From Massilia aurea (GTDB lineage: Bacteria; Pseudomonadota; Gammaproteobacteria; Burkholderiales; Burkholderiaceae_D), in assembly GCF_024753205.1 (NCBI RefSeq), contig NZ_JANUGZ010000003.1, forward strand, positions 930,001 through 994,000: a DNA stretch of 64,000 bases, read 5' to 3'. Positions 41,073 to 50,464 of this stretch are shown here, in pieces. The position numbers and the translations under genes are program-made. How positions within the stretch are numbered: position 1 is the stretch's first letter; each line of letters begins with the position of its first letter. The notes below the pieces were generated by a model. The model worked only from the letters and a program-made list of their open reading frames with translations. It searched no databases and was not told the DNA's origin.

Positions 41073-42533
41073 ATGCAATGGGAAGTCGTCATCGGTCTTG
41101 AGAACCACGTGCAGCTCACGACCCAATCGAAAATCTTCAGCGGCAGCGCGATCCGTTTCGGCGCCGAGCCGAACACGCAGGCCAGCCCGGTCGACCTGGC
41201 GCTGCCAGGCGTGCTGCCGGTGCTGAACCGCGGCGCGGTCGAACGCGCGATCCGTTTCGGCCTGGCGGTCGGCGGCACCATCGCGCCGGAGTCGGTCTTC
41301 GCGCGCAAGAACTACTTTTATCCCGACCTGCCGAAGGGTTACCAGATCAGCCAGTTCGCCGATCCGGTGGTCCAGGGCGGCACGCTGTCCTTCGCCTACG
41401 AAAAAGACGGCAAGCTCGAAATGAAGACGGTCAACCTGACCCGCGCCCACCTCGAGGAAGACGCGGGCAAGTCGCTGCACGAAGACTATGCGGGCATGAG
41501 CGGGATCGACCTGAACCGCGCCGGTACGCCGCTGCTGGAAATCGTGTCCGAACCTGAAATGCGCAGCGCCGCCGAAGCGGTGGCGTATGCCAAGGCGATG
41601 CACTCGCTGGTGATGTGGCTGGGTGTGTGCGACGGCAATATGCAGGAGGGTTCGTTCCGCTGCGACGTCAACGTCTCGGTGCGCCCGGTCGGCCAGCAGG
41701 AATTCGGCACGCGCTGCGAAATCAAGAATCTGAACTCGTTCCGCTTCATGGAAGAAGCGATCCACTACGAAGTGCGGCGCCAGATCGAACTGATCGAAGA
41801 CGGCGGCAAGGTGATCCAGGCCACGCGCCTGTGGGACCCGGACCGCAAGGAAACGCGCTCGATGCGGACAAAAGAAGACGCGCAGGATTACCGCTACTTC
41901 CCCGACCCTGACCTGCCGCCGCTGGCGATCGGCCAGGACTGGATCGAGCGCGTCAAAGCGGAGATGCCGGAACTGCCAGGCGCCATGCGCGCCCGCTTCA
42001 CGGGCGAATACGGCCTGCCGGAATACGACAGCCTGGTGCTCACGTCGTCGCAGACGATGGCGACGTACTATGAAGCGGTGGTGGCAAAAGCCGGCAAGGA
42101 AAACGCGAAATCGGCCGCCAACTGGATGATGGGCGACGTGTCGTCGACACTGAACCGCGAAGGCGTCGAGCTGCAGGCTTCGCCAGTGAGCGCCGCGCAA
42201 CTGGCGCTGCTGCTCAAGCGCATCGCCGACGGCACGATCTCGAACAAGGCCGCAAAAGAAGTCTTCGCCGCAATGTGGGACGCCAAATTGGACGAAGAGG
42301 GATTGGCCGACACGGTCATCGACCAAAAGGGGCTGAAACAGATCTCGGATACGGGCGCACTGGAAGCGATCGTCGACGAGGTCCTGGCCGCCAACGCCAA
42401 ATCCGTCGAACAATACCGCGCCGGCAAAGAAGCAGCGATCAACGCGCTGATCGGCCAGGCAATGAAAGCCTCCAAAGGCAAAGCCAACCCAGCGCAAGTC
42501 ACCGAACTGCTGAAGAAAAAGCTGACCAGCTAA
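41073..42533 (+). CDS. gatB: Asp/Glu-tRNA amidotransferase subunit B, 486 aa
   Basis: tRNA-binding kinase/transamidase subunit. The start [15 protein letters not shown] (ATG 41073) has an AGAGAG ribosome site; the frame runs 138 codons further upstream, but only antiparallel to gatA coding sequence. Cradle-domain motifs are [23 protein letters not shown] and [12 protein letters not shown]. The helical and YqeY-like tail (about 330-486) binds tRNA. A repeat array starts 12 bases after its stop. Confidence 0.97.
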   Translation: MQWEVVIGLENHVQLTTQSKIFSGSAIRFGAEPNTQASPVDLALPGVLPVLNRGAVERAIRFGLAVGGTIAPESVFARKNYFYPDLPKGYQISQFADPVVQGGTLSFAYEKDGKLEMKTVNLTRAHLEEDAGKSLHEDYAGMSGIDLNRAGTPLLEIVSEPEMRSAAEAVAYAKAMHSLVMWLGVCDGNMQEGSFRCDVNVSVRPVGQQEFGTRCEIKNLNSFRFMEEAIHYEVRRQIELIEDGGKVIQATRLWDPDRKETRSMRTKEDAQDYRYFPDPDLPPLAIGQDWIERVKAEMPELPGAMRARFTGEYGLPEYDSLVLTSSQTMATYYEAVVAKAGKENAKSAANWMMGDVSSTLNREGVELQASPVSAAQLALLLKRIADGTISNKAAKEVFAAMWDAKLDEEGLADTVIDQKGLKQISDTGALEAIVDEVLAANAKSVEQYRAGKEAAINALIGQAMKASKGKANPAQVTELLKKKLTS

Positions 42534-42544
42534 CCCTTCCTCCC

Positions 42545-42613
42545 AATTAGGGTCAGAGTCGAATTATTGAGCAATTGCCCACAATTGCCAGCAATGCGAC
42601 GCTGACCCTGATT
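42545..42613. repeat. palindromic repeat unit A, 69 bp
   Basis: Starts AATTAGGGTCAGAGTCGAAT and ends GACGCTGACCCTGATT: inverted arms with a few changes. The core (TTGAGCAATTGCC) is shared with the copy at 16440. Confidence 0.88.
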
Positions 42614-42666
42614 CATTTTTACCCGCGGTAATTGCCCAGCCTAGTGACTCTGTCCCCACTTATCGG

Positions 42667-42709
42667 GCAACCGCGAGCAATTGCCCAATAATTCGACTCT
42701 GACCCTATT
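42667..42709. repeat. palindromic repeat unit B, one arm only
   Basis: A core (GAGCAATTGCCC) and the right arm AATTCGACTCTGACCCTATT are present. The left side does not match the arm, though GACTCTGTCCCC at 42647-42658 may be a degenerate remnant. Confidence 0.75.
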
Positions 42710-42829
42710 TGTTTGGCTGGCCCAAACTGTCCGCAAAGCAGGAAAGCTGGTCCGATTCCTGTTTAAGTGATCAAATTGATTAGCGATATTCCAAGCGGAA
42801 AATAAATCGATTCCTGCAAGCACATAAAC

Positions 42830-42899
42830 AATGAGGGTCAGAGTCGAATTGTTTGACAACATTGGGTAATTGCCCAATAAGTCGACTCTGACCCTCATT
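42830..42899. repeat. palindromic repeat unit C, 70 bp
   Basis: Arms AATGAGGGTCAGAGTCGA and TCGACTCTGACCCTCATT are exact inverted copies. The core has TTGTTTGACAACATTGGGTA and differs from unit D at only a few places. Confidence 0.92.
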
Positions 42900-42925
42900 A
42901 ATTTACAAGAGTTTCCGCCAATCTA

Positions 42926-42995
42926 AATTAGGGTCAGAGTCGAATTGTTTGACAACATTGGGTAATTGCCCAACAAATCTACTCTGACCCTAATT
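42926..42995. repeat. palindromic repeat unit D, 70 bp
   Basis: Arms AATTAGGGTCAGAGTCGA and CTACTCTGACCCTAATT are inverted with small changes. The core is the same as unit C. It ends 6 bases before the pyrE stop codon. Confidence 0.92.
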
Positions 42996-43001
42996 GTTGG
43001 G

Positions 43002-43673
43002 CTATTGCTTTTGGATGCCGTAGCGGGTGCGGTAAGCGGAGACGGCGTCTTTGTGTTGCGCCAGGCGGGGGTCGGCGGTGTGGGTGTCGAGGTAGGTGAA
43101 GAGGTCGGCGAGGTTGGCGATCGAGATCACCGGGATGTTGAATTCGCGCGAGACTTCTTGTACGGCTGACTGCTCGGAGAGTGCGTCGTCGGCGCCCGAG
43201 CGCTCCATGCGGTCCAGTGCGATCAACACAGCGGCTGGCTCGGCGCCGGCGGCGCGGATCATGGCAACCGATTCGCGCACCGACGTGCCGGCGCTGATCA
43301 CGTCGTCGATGATCACGACCTTGCCCTGCAGCTTGGCGCCGACGATGGTGCCGCCTTCGCCGTGGTCCTTCGCTTCCTTGCGGTTGTACGCGTACGACGT
43401 GTCGCGGCCTTTCGCGGCCAGGGCCACTGCCGTCGCGGAGGCCAGCGTGATGCCTTTGTAGGCCGGGCCGAACAGCATGTCGAATTCGACGCCCGAGTCA
43501 AGCAGCGTCTGTGCGTAGAACTGGGCGAGCTTGCCCAGCGTGGCGCCGTCGTGGAACAGGCCGGCGTTGAAGAAGTATGGCGACAGGCGCCCGGCCTTGG
43601 TCGTGAATTGGCCGAACTTCAATACTTCGGCCTCGACCGAAAACCCGATGAATTGCTGGCGCAGATCAGTCAT
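43002..43673 (-). CDS. pyrE: orotate phosphoribosyltransferase, 223 aa
   Basis: Makes OMP from orotate and PRPP in pyrimidine synthesis. The start is MTDLRQQFIGFSVEAEVLKFG; LSPYFFNAGLF, the flexible loop with RKEAKDHGEGG, and the PRPP motif VVIIDDVISAGTS are intact. The length is typical. In related genomes pyrE is divergent from or next to xth; here a histidine kinase gene lies between. A palindromic repeat abuts its 3' end. Confidence 0.97.
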   Translation of the reverse strand: MTDLRQQFIGFSVEAEVLKFGQFTTKAGRLSPYFFNAGLFHDGATLGKLAQFYAQTLLDSGVEFDMLFGPAYKGITLASATAVALAAKGRDTSYAYNRKEAKDHGEGGTIVGAKLQGKVVIIDDVISAGTSVRESVAMIRAAGAEPAAVLIALDRMERSGADDALSEQSAVQEVSREFNIPVISIANLADLFTYLDTHTADPRLAQHKDAVSAYRTRYGIQKQ

Positions 43674-43705
43674 GTACTTCTCCCTGGATGTCGAAAGCGG
43701 CTATT

Positions 43706-45667
43706 TTAATCGCTCACGGCCTTGCCGGCGACGACCCGTAGCGCTTCGGCCCCGCTGATCGGCTTGACCATGTGCGCCGCGAAGCCGCTGGCCTGACTGC
43801 GCGCGCGGTCCGTGGCCTGGCCGTATCCGGTCAGTGCGACCAGCCGGCACAGGCGCCCTGCCGGCAGCGCGTGGATCCGCGCGGCGAGCTGGTAGCCGTT
43901 GAGCACCGGCAGGCCGATGTCGAGCAGCGCGACGTCGGGCCGGAAGCGTTCAACCTCTGCCAGCGCCGCTACCGGATCGTGATACACCTCGACCGTGTGC
44001 CCGTGCGCCGTCAGCAGGCGCGCCAGCGTATTGGCGCCGTCGGCATTGTCGTCCACCACCAGCACGCGCTGCGGCGCGCTGTCGGTGGCCGGCGCGGCCA
44101 CAACGGCCACCGGTACGGCCAGCCCTGCCACGCCGTGCAGCGGCAGGCGCACCACGAACTTGCTGCCCAGGCCCCGCCCTGCGCTGCGCGCTTCGACAGT
44201 GCCGCCATGCAGCTCGACGATGTTCCTGACCAGCGCCAGCCCGATTCCGAGCCCGCCCTCGGCGCGGTCGATGCTGCGTTTGCCCTGGAAGAACAGCTCG
44301 AACACCTGCTCGCGCATCTCGGGCGCCAGGCCGATGCCCGTGTCGCGCACGCTGATCTCGACCATGTCCGCGCTGTCGCGCCGTGCGCGTAGCCAGATCC
44401 GGCCGCCCGGTTCCGTGTAGCGTGCGGCATTGGTCAAGAGGTTCGACACCACCTGCACCAGCCGCGCCGGATCGCCTTCCCACACCAGGCCCGGCTCGAC
44501 GTCGACCTCGAGATGGTGACCGCGCTGCTCGACCAGCAGGCTCGCCATCTCGAGCGCGCGGCCCGTCACCTGCGCCATCTCGACCTGCTCGACCTTCAGT
44601 TCGATCTTGCCGCGCGTGACGCGCGAGACGTCGAGCAGGTCGTCCACCAGCCGCACCAGATGGTCGACCTGGCGCTGGATGATCTCGCCCTCGCGGCCGT
44701 ACGCACCGTCGCCCCGCATGCGCATCAGTTGCAGCGCGGTGACGATTGGCGAGAGCGGATTGCGCAGCTCGTGGCCCAGCATCGCCAGGAATTCATCCTT
44801 GGCCTGGCTGGCCGCGCCCAGGTCGACCAGCAGCTGCTCGCGCTCGCGGGCCGCGTGCTCGATTGCCAGGCGGTTGCGTACGTGCTCGGTCACGTCGACC
44901 GCAACCACGATCACGCCTTCTGGCCGGCCGTCCAGGTCCAGCAGCGGCTCCAGGCTGAACTTGAAGAAGCGCTCGACCGGTTGGCCATCTGCATCCAGGC
45001 GCGTGACTGACAGCTCCTCGGCCTGGTACGACACGCCGCTGGCATACACGCGGGCGACCGCCTCCGCCACACCGGCGCCGCCCAGATGCGGGAACGCTTC
45101 GTCGAAGGTCTGGCCCAGCATGCTGCTGGTGTCGATCAGGTCGCGGTAGCGGTTGTTCACCAGCCGGAAGCGCAGCTCGGGTCCCATCAACAGCGCCGCC
45201 GCGACCGGTGCGGCCATCAGCATGGCGTCGCGCTGCGCCAGCGCCTGGTCGCGCTCGTGGCGTTCGGACGCGTCGCGCGTGAAGCAGCGCGTGTAGCGCA
45301 GCTGGCCGTCGACGAAATGCCCGTTCGAGTGGATCAGCACGTGCTTGATCGAGCCATCCTTGCAGCGCAGACGCGCCGGCTGGTCGTACAGCGCCTCGCC
45401 CGCCAGCAGCGTGCGCAGGATGAAGTCGATCGTGTCCGGGTCTTCGTGAAAGTCGGCGATATGCCGCCCGACGTAGTCTTCCCAGCCGTAGCCAAGCATC
45501 TGCAATTCGGCCCGGTTGGCCCACAGGATGGTGCCGTCGGGGCCGACGCGGTGCAGCCCTTCGACGGCGTTCTCCACGAAATCGTAGAGTTCGGCGGCCG
45601 TGGCGTCATCGTGCTCGCGCACGGGAATAGCGACGACGTCCGCAGGGAGCGGTTTGTTAATGTTCAT
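43706..45667 (-). CDS. hybrid sensor histidine kinase with two PAS domains and a receiver, about 653 aa
   Basis: It has no membrane segment and is therefore a cytoplasmic sensor. PAS 1 lies near 25-140 (VGPDGTILWANRAELQMLGY), PAS 2 near 150-270 (LRFRLVNNRYRDLI). HisKA has the phosphorylated His in LGHELRNPLSPI, and HATPase has N (VVSNLLTNAARY), G1 (VRDTGIGLA) and G2 (GGLGIGLALV) boxes. A C-terminal receiver has Asp in PDVALLDIGLPVLNG. ATG 45667 (MNINKPLPAD) is preferred; an ATG at 45739 would add 24 residues that look unrelated to the family. Neither start has a clear ribosome site. The output and signal are unknown. It sits 32 bases upstream of pyrE on the same strand. Confidence 0.88.
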   Translation of the reverse strand: MNINKPLPADVVAIPVREHDDATAAELYDFVENAVEGLHRVGPDGTILWANRAELQMLGYGWEDYVGRHIADFHEDPDTIDFILRTLLAGEALYDQPARLRCKDGSIKHVLIHSNGHFVDGQLRYTRCFTRDASERHERDQALAQRDAMLMAAPVAAALLMGPELRFRLVNNRYRDLIDTSSMLGQTFDEAFPHLGGAGVAEAVARVYASGVSYQAEELSVTRLDADGQPVERFFKFSLEPLLDLDGRPEGVIVVAVDVTEHVRNRLAIEHAAREREQLLVDLGAASQAKDEFLAMLGHELRNPLSPIVTALQLMRMRGDGAYGREGEIIQRQVDHLVRLVDDLLDVSRVTRGKIELKVEQVEMAQVTGRALEMASLLVEQRGHHLEVDVEPGLVWEGDPARLVQVVSNLLTNAARYTEPGGRIWLRARRDSADMVEISVRDTGIGLAPEMREQVFELFFQGKRSIDRAEGGLGIGLALVRNIVELHGGTVEARSAGRGLGSKFVVRLPLHGVAGLAVPVAVVAAPATDSAPQRVLVVDDNADGANTLARLLTAHGHTVEVYHDPVAALAEVERFRPDVALLDIGLPVLNGYQLAARIHALPAGRLCRLVALTGYGQATDRARSQASGFAAHMVKPISGAEALRVVAGKAVSD

Positions 45668-45869
45668 GGGGTCGGGAAGAAGAAAGTGCGGCGTGCCATC
45701 GACACGCAGGGGACCGGCAGTATACCAGATCGTTTCCATTTATCACGAACGGTCCCCATAAAGCAACAGATCGAGGGCATGACGGGCAGCATCAAAACAC
45801 GCTACACTTGCCGGCTGACGACGCGCTTCCCGCTGCGCTCTGCCCTCTTCCACCTGCCTGACCATCTTC

Positions 45870-46640
45870 ATGCCACGAATCATCTCCGCAAACCTCAACG
45901 GTATCCGCTCCGCCCACAAGAAGGGCTTCTTTGACTGGCTGGCCACGCAGGACGCCGACTACATCTGCGTTCAGGAGCTCAAGGCCCAGGAAGCCGACAT
46001 GACCGAAGATTTCCTGCGCCCGCACGGCTACCACGGGCGCTTCCACTACGCCGAGAAAAAAGGCTACTCGGGCACCGGCGTCTACAGCCGCACGGAACCC
46101 GACCAGCACCGCATCGGTTTCGGGTGCCTGGAGTTCGATGCCGAAGGCCGCTACACGCGCTGCGACTACGGCAACCTGACGGTCATCTCGGTCTACTGCC
46201 CATCCGGCTCCTCGTCGCCCGAGCGCCAGCTGGCCAAGTTCCGCTTCATGGAAGTCTTCCTGCCGCATCTGCAGGAACTGCAGGCCGAGGGCCGCGAAGT
46301 TGTCATCTGCGGCGACTGGAACATCGCGCACAAGGAGATCGACCTGAAGAACTGGAAGGGAAACCTGAAGAATTCAGGCTTCCTGCCGGAAGAACGCGCA
46401 TGGATGACGCGCATCTTCGACGAGCTGGGAATGGTCGATGTGCACCGCGGCCTGGATGCGCGCCCCGACCAGTACACATGGTGGAGCAACCGCGGCCAGG
46501 CCTATGCGAAGAACGTCGGCTGGCGCATCGACTATCACGTGGCCACGCCCGGCATCGCGGCGCGCGCGAAAGCCGTCTCGGTCTACAAGGACGTGAAGTT
46601 CTCGGACCACGCCCCGCTCATCATCGACTACGACCTGTAA
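45870..46640 (+). CDS. xth: exodeoxyribonuclease III (AP endonuclease), 256 aa
   Basis: Base-excision-repair nuclease of the Xth/ExoA type. Motifs: SANLNGIRSA (Asn), CVQELKAQEAD (metal-binding Glu), YCPSGS, CGDWNIAHKEIDL (Asp, Asn) and the C-terminal FSDHAPLIIDY (Asp-His pair). The length is usual. Its last base directly abuts the stop codon of the convergent pseudouridine synthase gene. Confidence 0.97.
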   Translation: MPRIISANLNGIRSAHKKGFFDWLATQDADYICVQELKAQEADMTEDFLRPHGYHGRFHYAEKKGYSGTGVYSRTEPDQHRIGFGCLEFDAEGRYTRCDYGNLTVISVYCPSGSSSPERQLAKFRFMEVFLPHLQELQAEGREVVICGDWNIAHKEIDLKNWKGNLKNSGFLPEERAWMTRIFDELGMVDVHRGLDARPDQYTWWSNRGQAYAKNVGWRIDYHVATPGIAARAKAVSVYKDVKFSDHAPLIIDYDL

Positions 46641-47579
46641 TCACACCGGCCAGCGCAAATCGAAGCGGCTGGCAAAGCTGCGCGGCTGGCGCGTGAGCGG
46701 ATCGTCGAACGCGATGGCGCGCGCCAGCAACTGCAGCGGCGCGCTGAAATCGTCGCTGCCGCAGGGCCGCGCCACCGGATAGAAACTGTCGCCGACGATC
46801 GGCGCACCGAGCGACGCCAGGTGCAGGCGCAGCTGGTGCTTGCGCCCCGTGTGCGGATGCAACCGGTAGCGCGCGAGCGGCCCGCGCCCCTCGATCAATT
46901 CGATCAGGGTTTCCGAATTGGGTTCGCCCGCCACTTCTTCGCTGAGAAAGAACTGCGCCGCATCCTGCATGCGGCTGCGGTACGTGAACGGCAGCGTGCG
47001 CCCTTGCAGCAGCGGCGCGATCGCTTCATAGGTCTTGGTGACCACCCGCTTCTGGAACATCGACTGGTAAGCGCCGCGCGAGGCAGGATTGTGCGAGAAA
47101 ATCACCACGCCCGCCGTCTCGCGATCGAGCCGGTGGATCGGCACCAGGTGCGGCAAATCGTACGTGCGCTTCAGGCGCACCAGCAGCGTCTCCCTCAAGA
47201 AGCGCCCGCTCGGAATCGTCGGTAAAAAATGGGGCTTGTCGGCGACCAGGATGTGGTCATCCTGGAACAGCACCGCCTCCTGGAACGGGATGGGCACCTC
47301 GGGCACTTCGAGCTCGCGGTAGTACCAGATGCGCATGCCCTGGCGCACTGGCGTGTCGAACGCCACCCGCGCGCCCTTCGCGTCAACGACCTCGCCGCGT
47401 CCCAGCCGCGCCGCCCAGGATTGCATCGGCACGTCGGGAAAGCGCTCGCACAAAAAGCGCAGCATGCCGCCGGCGCGCGTCTCGGTCAGCCACAGGTAGC
47501 TGGGCGCGACGCCGTCGCGCAGGGGCAGCGGGACGAGTGCATTGGCTTCGGCCTGACGGCCCCTGGCGCTACTGCCCAT
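46641..47579 (-). CDS. RluA-family pseudouridine synthase, 312 aa
   Basis: The catalytic Asp lies in HRLDRETAGVV, with LVADKPHFLPTIPSG and RKHQLRLHLASLGAPIVGD as flanking family motifs. An N-terminal part of about 80 residues resembles a degenerate S4-like region (LRFLCERFPDVPMQSWAARL). The target (rRNA or tRNA) cannot be told from the sequence. ATG 47579 is used; the open frame begins at a TTG one codon before. It ends exactly where xth ends, so the two mRNAs must overlap or stop inside the coding region. Confidence 0.93.
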   Translation of the reverse strand: MGSSARGRQAEANALVPLPLRDGVAPSYLWLTETRAGGMLRFLCERFPDVPMQSWAARLGRGEVVDAKGARVAFDTPVRQGMRIWYYRELEVPEVPIPFQEAVLFQDDHILVADKPHFLPTIPSGRFLRETLLVRLKRTYDLPHLVPIHRLDRETAGVVIFSHNPASRGAYQSMFQKRVVTKTYEAIAPLLQGRTLPFTYRSRMQDAAQFFLSEEVAGEPNSETLIELIEGRGPLARYRLHPHTGRKHQLRLHLASLGAPIVGDSFYPVARPCGSDDFSAPLQLLARAIAFDDPLTRQPRSFASRFDLRWPV

Positions 47580-47586
47580 CAACGCC

Positions 47587-48468
47587 TCAATTCAGCGCAG
47601 TGCTCTTGTAGGCAGGCAGCTTGGCAACCGTCGTCTTCTTGGCACGCGCATACAGCGGCAGCAGCACGTTCATGTGCGCTTCCATGTCCTTGATGCGGGT
47701 GTCGCCGCCCGGGTGGGTCGACAGGATTTCCATCGGCGCGCTCTGGTTCAGCGTGGCCATCTTGCGCCACAGGACGATGCCGGCGCGCGGATCGTAACCG
47801 GCACGCGACGAGATATCCAGGCCCACCAGATCGGCCTCGCGCTCTTCGTCGCGCGAGAATTTCAGCACCAGCATGCTGCCCAGGCCATTGGCCGCGGTAG
47901 CAGTCAGGTTGGGATCGACGCCGAAGATGCCCGACAACAGCGCGCCGCCGACACGCGCGCCCAGCGCGGTGACGTTGGACTTGGCCAGGCGCTCGCGCCC
48001 GTGTTCGCGCAGTGCGTGCGCGATCTCGTGGCCCATGATGGCCGCGGCTTCGTCGTCGGTCAGCTGCAGCTTGGTGAGGATGCCGGTGTAGAAGCCAATG
48101 CGGCCACCCGGCATGCAGAACGCGTTGACCTCGTCAGCCTGGATCAGGTTAACCTGCCAGTCCCACTTGCTGGCCACCGGATTCCAGCGCGGCGTGAACG
48201 GGATGATGCGCTGGGCGATCGTGCGCAGGCGCTTGAGTTGCGGGTCGCTGGTTGGCGCCAGCAAGCCCTTCTCCTTGGCCTGGCTCATCATCTCGGTGTA
48301 CTGCAGGCGCGCGGCCTCGTTGACCTGCTCTTCGGGCGCGAGCACGCGCATGCGCGAGAGCGGCTTGACCTCGATGCCATCCTGGACGACGACGCCGGCC
48401 TCCTGCGCTGTGGCCAGGCCGGTCGCGGCGAACAGGGTCAGACAAACGGCGAGTTGTTTCAGTTTCAT
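47587..48468 (-). CDS. M48-family periplasmic metalloprotease, 293 aa
   Basis: A signal peptide (MKLKQLAVCLTLFAATGLATA) leads an M48 peptidase domain with HEIAHALREHG (zinc motif HEXXH) and the third ligand Glu in SRDEEREADLVGLD. There is no membrane segment, unlike HtpX; it fits the LoiP/YcaL-like periplasmic proteases that act in outer-membrane protein quality control. Of two adjacent ATG codons, 48468 has the better spacing from GGAG. It lies 7 bases upstream of the pseudouridine synthase gene. Confidence 0.93.
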   Translation of the reverse strand: MKLKQLAVCLTLFAATGLATAQEAGVVVQDGIEVKPLSRMRVLAPEEQVNEAARLQYTEMMSQAKEKGLLAPTSDPQLKRLRTIAQRIIPFTPRWNPVASKWDWQVNLIQADEVNAFCMPGGRIGFYTGILTKLQLTDDEAAAIMGHEIAHALREHGRERLAKSNVTALGARVGGALLSGIFGVDPNLTATAANGLGSMLVLKFSRDEEREADLVGLDISSRAGYDPRAGIVLWRKMATLNQSAPMEILSTHPGGDTRIKDMEAHMNVLLPLYARAKKTTVAKLPAYKSTALN

Positions 48469-48613
48469 CATGGCTCCGGCAGGCTATTGTTGGCAGCCTG
48501 CCTCGTAAAATTGGTTATAAATGGGCAGCGCCCGCGCAGAATCGACGTGATCATGCCGTATGTACCGGCCCAGCTCAAGCCGCCAACGCACATAAGTCGC
48601 AACCTGCCCCGCC

Positions 48614-49231
48614 TTACACTGCCGGCGGCGCTTTTTTACGCAGGCGGAAGACCGCCATGCTGCCGCGCAGGTTCGGCAGAAACTTGACCACCTTGCCGTC
48701 GGCCAGCGCCACGCATTCCAGCACTTCCAGGCCGCATTCGACCGCCAGTTCCTGGAAATCGTAGATCGTGGCGCAGCGCACGTTCGGCGTGTCGTACCAC
48801 TGATACGGCAGCGCGCGCGAAACCGGCATGCGCCCGCGCAGCAGCGCCAGGCGGTGCGGCCAGTGGGCAAAGTTCGGGAACGAGACGATCGCCTCATGGC
48901 CGACGCGCACGATGTCGCGCAGCAGGCCCTCGACATGCTGCATCATCTGCAGCGAGTTCAGACACAGCACGGTGTCGAACGTGTTGTCGCCAAAGAGGCC
49001 CAGGCCCTTTTCCATATCGTGCTGGATCACGTTGATCCCGCGCGCGGTGCTTTCCAGGACCTTGTCGTCGGCGATCTCGATGCCGTAGCCCGAGCAGCGC
49101 TTGCCCGATTCGAGGTAGCGCAGCATGGCGCCGTCGCCGCAGCCGACATCGAGCACGTGGGCGCGTTCGCCCACCCAGTGCGCGATGAAGGCCAGGTCGG
49201 GCCGCAGCGTATTGAGGTCGGCGAAATTCAT
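48614..49231 (-). CDS. metW: methionine biosynthesis protein MetW, 205 aa
   Basis: A methyltransferase-like fold with SAM motif I ([15 protein letters not shown]) and the family block [21 protein letters not shown]. MetW is regularly encoded with MetX and is needed for full homoserine acyltransferase function in several bacteria; its own reaction is not settled. The ATG overlaps the metX stop by 4 bases (ATGA), so the two are coupled. Confidence 0.95.
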   Translation of the reverse strand: MNFADLNTLRPDLAFIAHWVGERAHVLDVGCGDGAMLRYLESGKRCSGYGIEIADDKVLESTARGINVIQHDMEKGLGLFGDNTFDTVLCLNSLQMMQHVEGLLRDIVRVGHEAIVSFPNFAHWPHRLALLRGRMPVSRALPYQWYDTPNVRCATIYDFQELAVECGLEVLECVALADGKVVKFLPNLRGSMAVFRLRKKAPPAV

Positions 49232-50397
49232 GCGGCCTCCGTGGCGGTGGTGACGGCGCCTGGCGCCAGTTCAAGCGCGATGCGGTTGTAGTACGCGCGC
49301 ACCACGTTCATGTAGCGGGCATCGTCGAGCAGGAAGGCATCGTGGCCGTGCGGCGCGTCGATTTCGGCGTAGGTCACGCGGCGCCGGTTGCTGATCAGGG
49401 CTTCGACGATCTCGCGGCTGCGCTCGGGCGAGAAGCGCCAGTCGGTCGTAAATGACGCAATCAAGAACTGCGCCTGCGTACCGGCCAGTGCCTTTTCGAG
49501 ATCGCCATCGTACTCGCGCGCCGGATCGAAGTAATCGAGCGCCTTCGTGATCAACAGGTAGGTATTGGCGTCGAAGTATTCCGAGAACTTGTCGCCCTGG
49601 TAGCGCAGGTACGATTCGATCTCGAAGTCCACGCCGAAGTCGAAGTTGTAGTCATTCGTCTCGGCCGCGTTGCGCAGCTTGCGCCCGAACTTCTCGGCCA
49701 TGTCGTCGTTCGACAGATACGTGATGTGGCCGATCATGCGCGCCACTTTCAGGCCGTTCTTCGGCACCACGCCATGTTCGTAGAAGTCGCCGCCATGGTA
49801 ATCAGGGTCGGTCAGGATCGCCTGGCGCGCGACGTCGTTGAAGGCGATGTTCTGGGCCGACAGCTTCGGTGTGGACGCAATCACGATGCAGTGGCGCAGG
49901 CGCTCGGGGAACTTGATGCTCCACGACAGGGCCTGCATGCCGCCCAGCGAGCCGCCCATCACGGCGGCAAAGCGGTCGATGCCGAGGCGGTCGGCCAGCA
50001 GCGCCTGCGCGGTTACCCAATCTTCCACGGTCACCAGCGGAAAGCTCGCGCCATACGGCTTGCCAGTGGCGGCATTGACATGCATCGGGCCGGTCGAGCC
50101 GAAGCACGAGCCCAGGTTGTTTACGCCAATGACGAAGAAGCGGTCGGTGTCCACGGGTTTGCCCGGGCCGACCATATTGTCCCACCAGCCCGCGCTCTTG
50201 GGCGAGTCATACTGGCCGGCGACGTGGTGCGATGCATTCAGCGCGTGGCAGACCAGTACCGCATTGGACCTGTCGGCGTTGAGCGTGCCATAGGTTTCAT
50301 ACATCAGCGTGTAGTTGCTGAGCTGGGCGCCGCTTTGCAGGCGCAGCGGCTCTGCGAAGTGCATCGCCTGCGGTGTGACTATTCCTAGAGATCCCAT
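49228..50397 (-). CDS. metX: homoserine O-acyltransferase (MetX/MetXS), 389 aa
   Basis: An alpha/beta-hydrolase fold enzyme that activates homoserine for methionine synthesis. The nucleophile Ser150 lies in [10 protein letters not shown]; the Asp and His follow near [10 protein letters not shown] and DAPHGHDAF. The start [12 protein letters not shown] (ATG 50397) gives the normal length. Whether acetyl- or succinyl-CoA is used cannot be decided by eye; many betaproteobacterial enzymes with this layout use succinyl-CoA. It is coupled to metW. Downstream steps such as metH lie elsewhere in the window. Confidence 0.95.
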   Translation of the reverse strand: MGSLGIVTPQAMHFAEPLRLQSGAQLSNYTLMYETYGTLNADRSNAVLVCHALNASHHVAGQYDSPKSAGWWDNMVGPGKPVDTDRFFVIGVNNLGSCFGSTGPMHVNAATGKPYGASFPLVTVEDWVTAQALLADRLGIDRFAAVMGGSLGGMQALSWSIKFPERLRHCIVIASTPKLSAQNIAFNDVARQAILTDPDYHGGDFYEHGVVPKNGLKVARMIGHITYLSNDDMAEKFGRKLRNAAETNDYNFDFGVDFEIESYLRYQGDKFSEYFDANTYLLITKALDYFDPAREYDGDLEKALAGTQAQFLIASFTTDWRFSPERSREIVEALISNRRRVTYAEIDAPHGHDAFLLDDARYMNVVRAYYNRIALELAPGAVTTATEAA

Positions 50398-50433
50398 GGG
50401 ACTGTGTGCTTTGATTGATGATGCGGTGGTCGG

Positions 50434-50457
50434 GCCGTTGCCGGGCATGGCAACGGC
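50434..50457 (-). terminator. hairpin after ptsI
   Basis: GCCGTTGCC and GGCAACGGC form a perfect 9-bp stem with a 6-base loop, 8 bases beyond the ptsI stop and 37 bases before the metX start. It lacks a T-run. It may separate the pts genes from metXW. Confidence 0.5.
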
Positions 50458-50464
50458 GCGCGAC

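Larger units (their letters stand above)
42534..43001. other. gatB-pyrE convergent intergenic region filled with palindromic repeats
   Basis: These 468 bases hold no gene. They contain four copies or part copies of one palindromic repeat (listed separately), joined by unrelated AT-richer stretches at 42614-42666 and 42710-42829. Short frames in it come from the repeats. Confidence 0.85.

Noticed and set aside
42545-42995. CRISPR array
   Set aside because: The repeats are about 70 bp, palindromic, irregularly spaced and in both orientations, with no cas genes nearby.
50398-50464. Possible SAM or SAH riboswitch before metX
   Set aside because: The 67-base gap holds one simple hairpin next to the ptsI stop and none of the conserved riboswitch cores.
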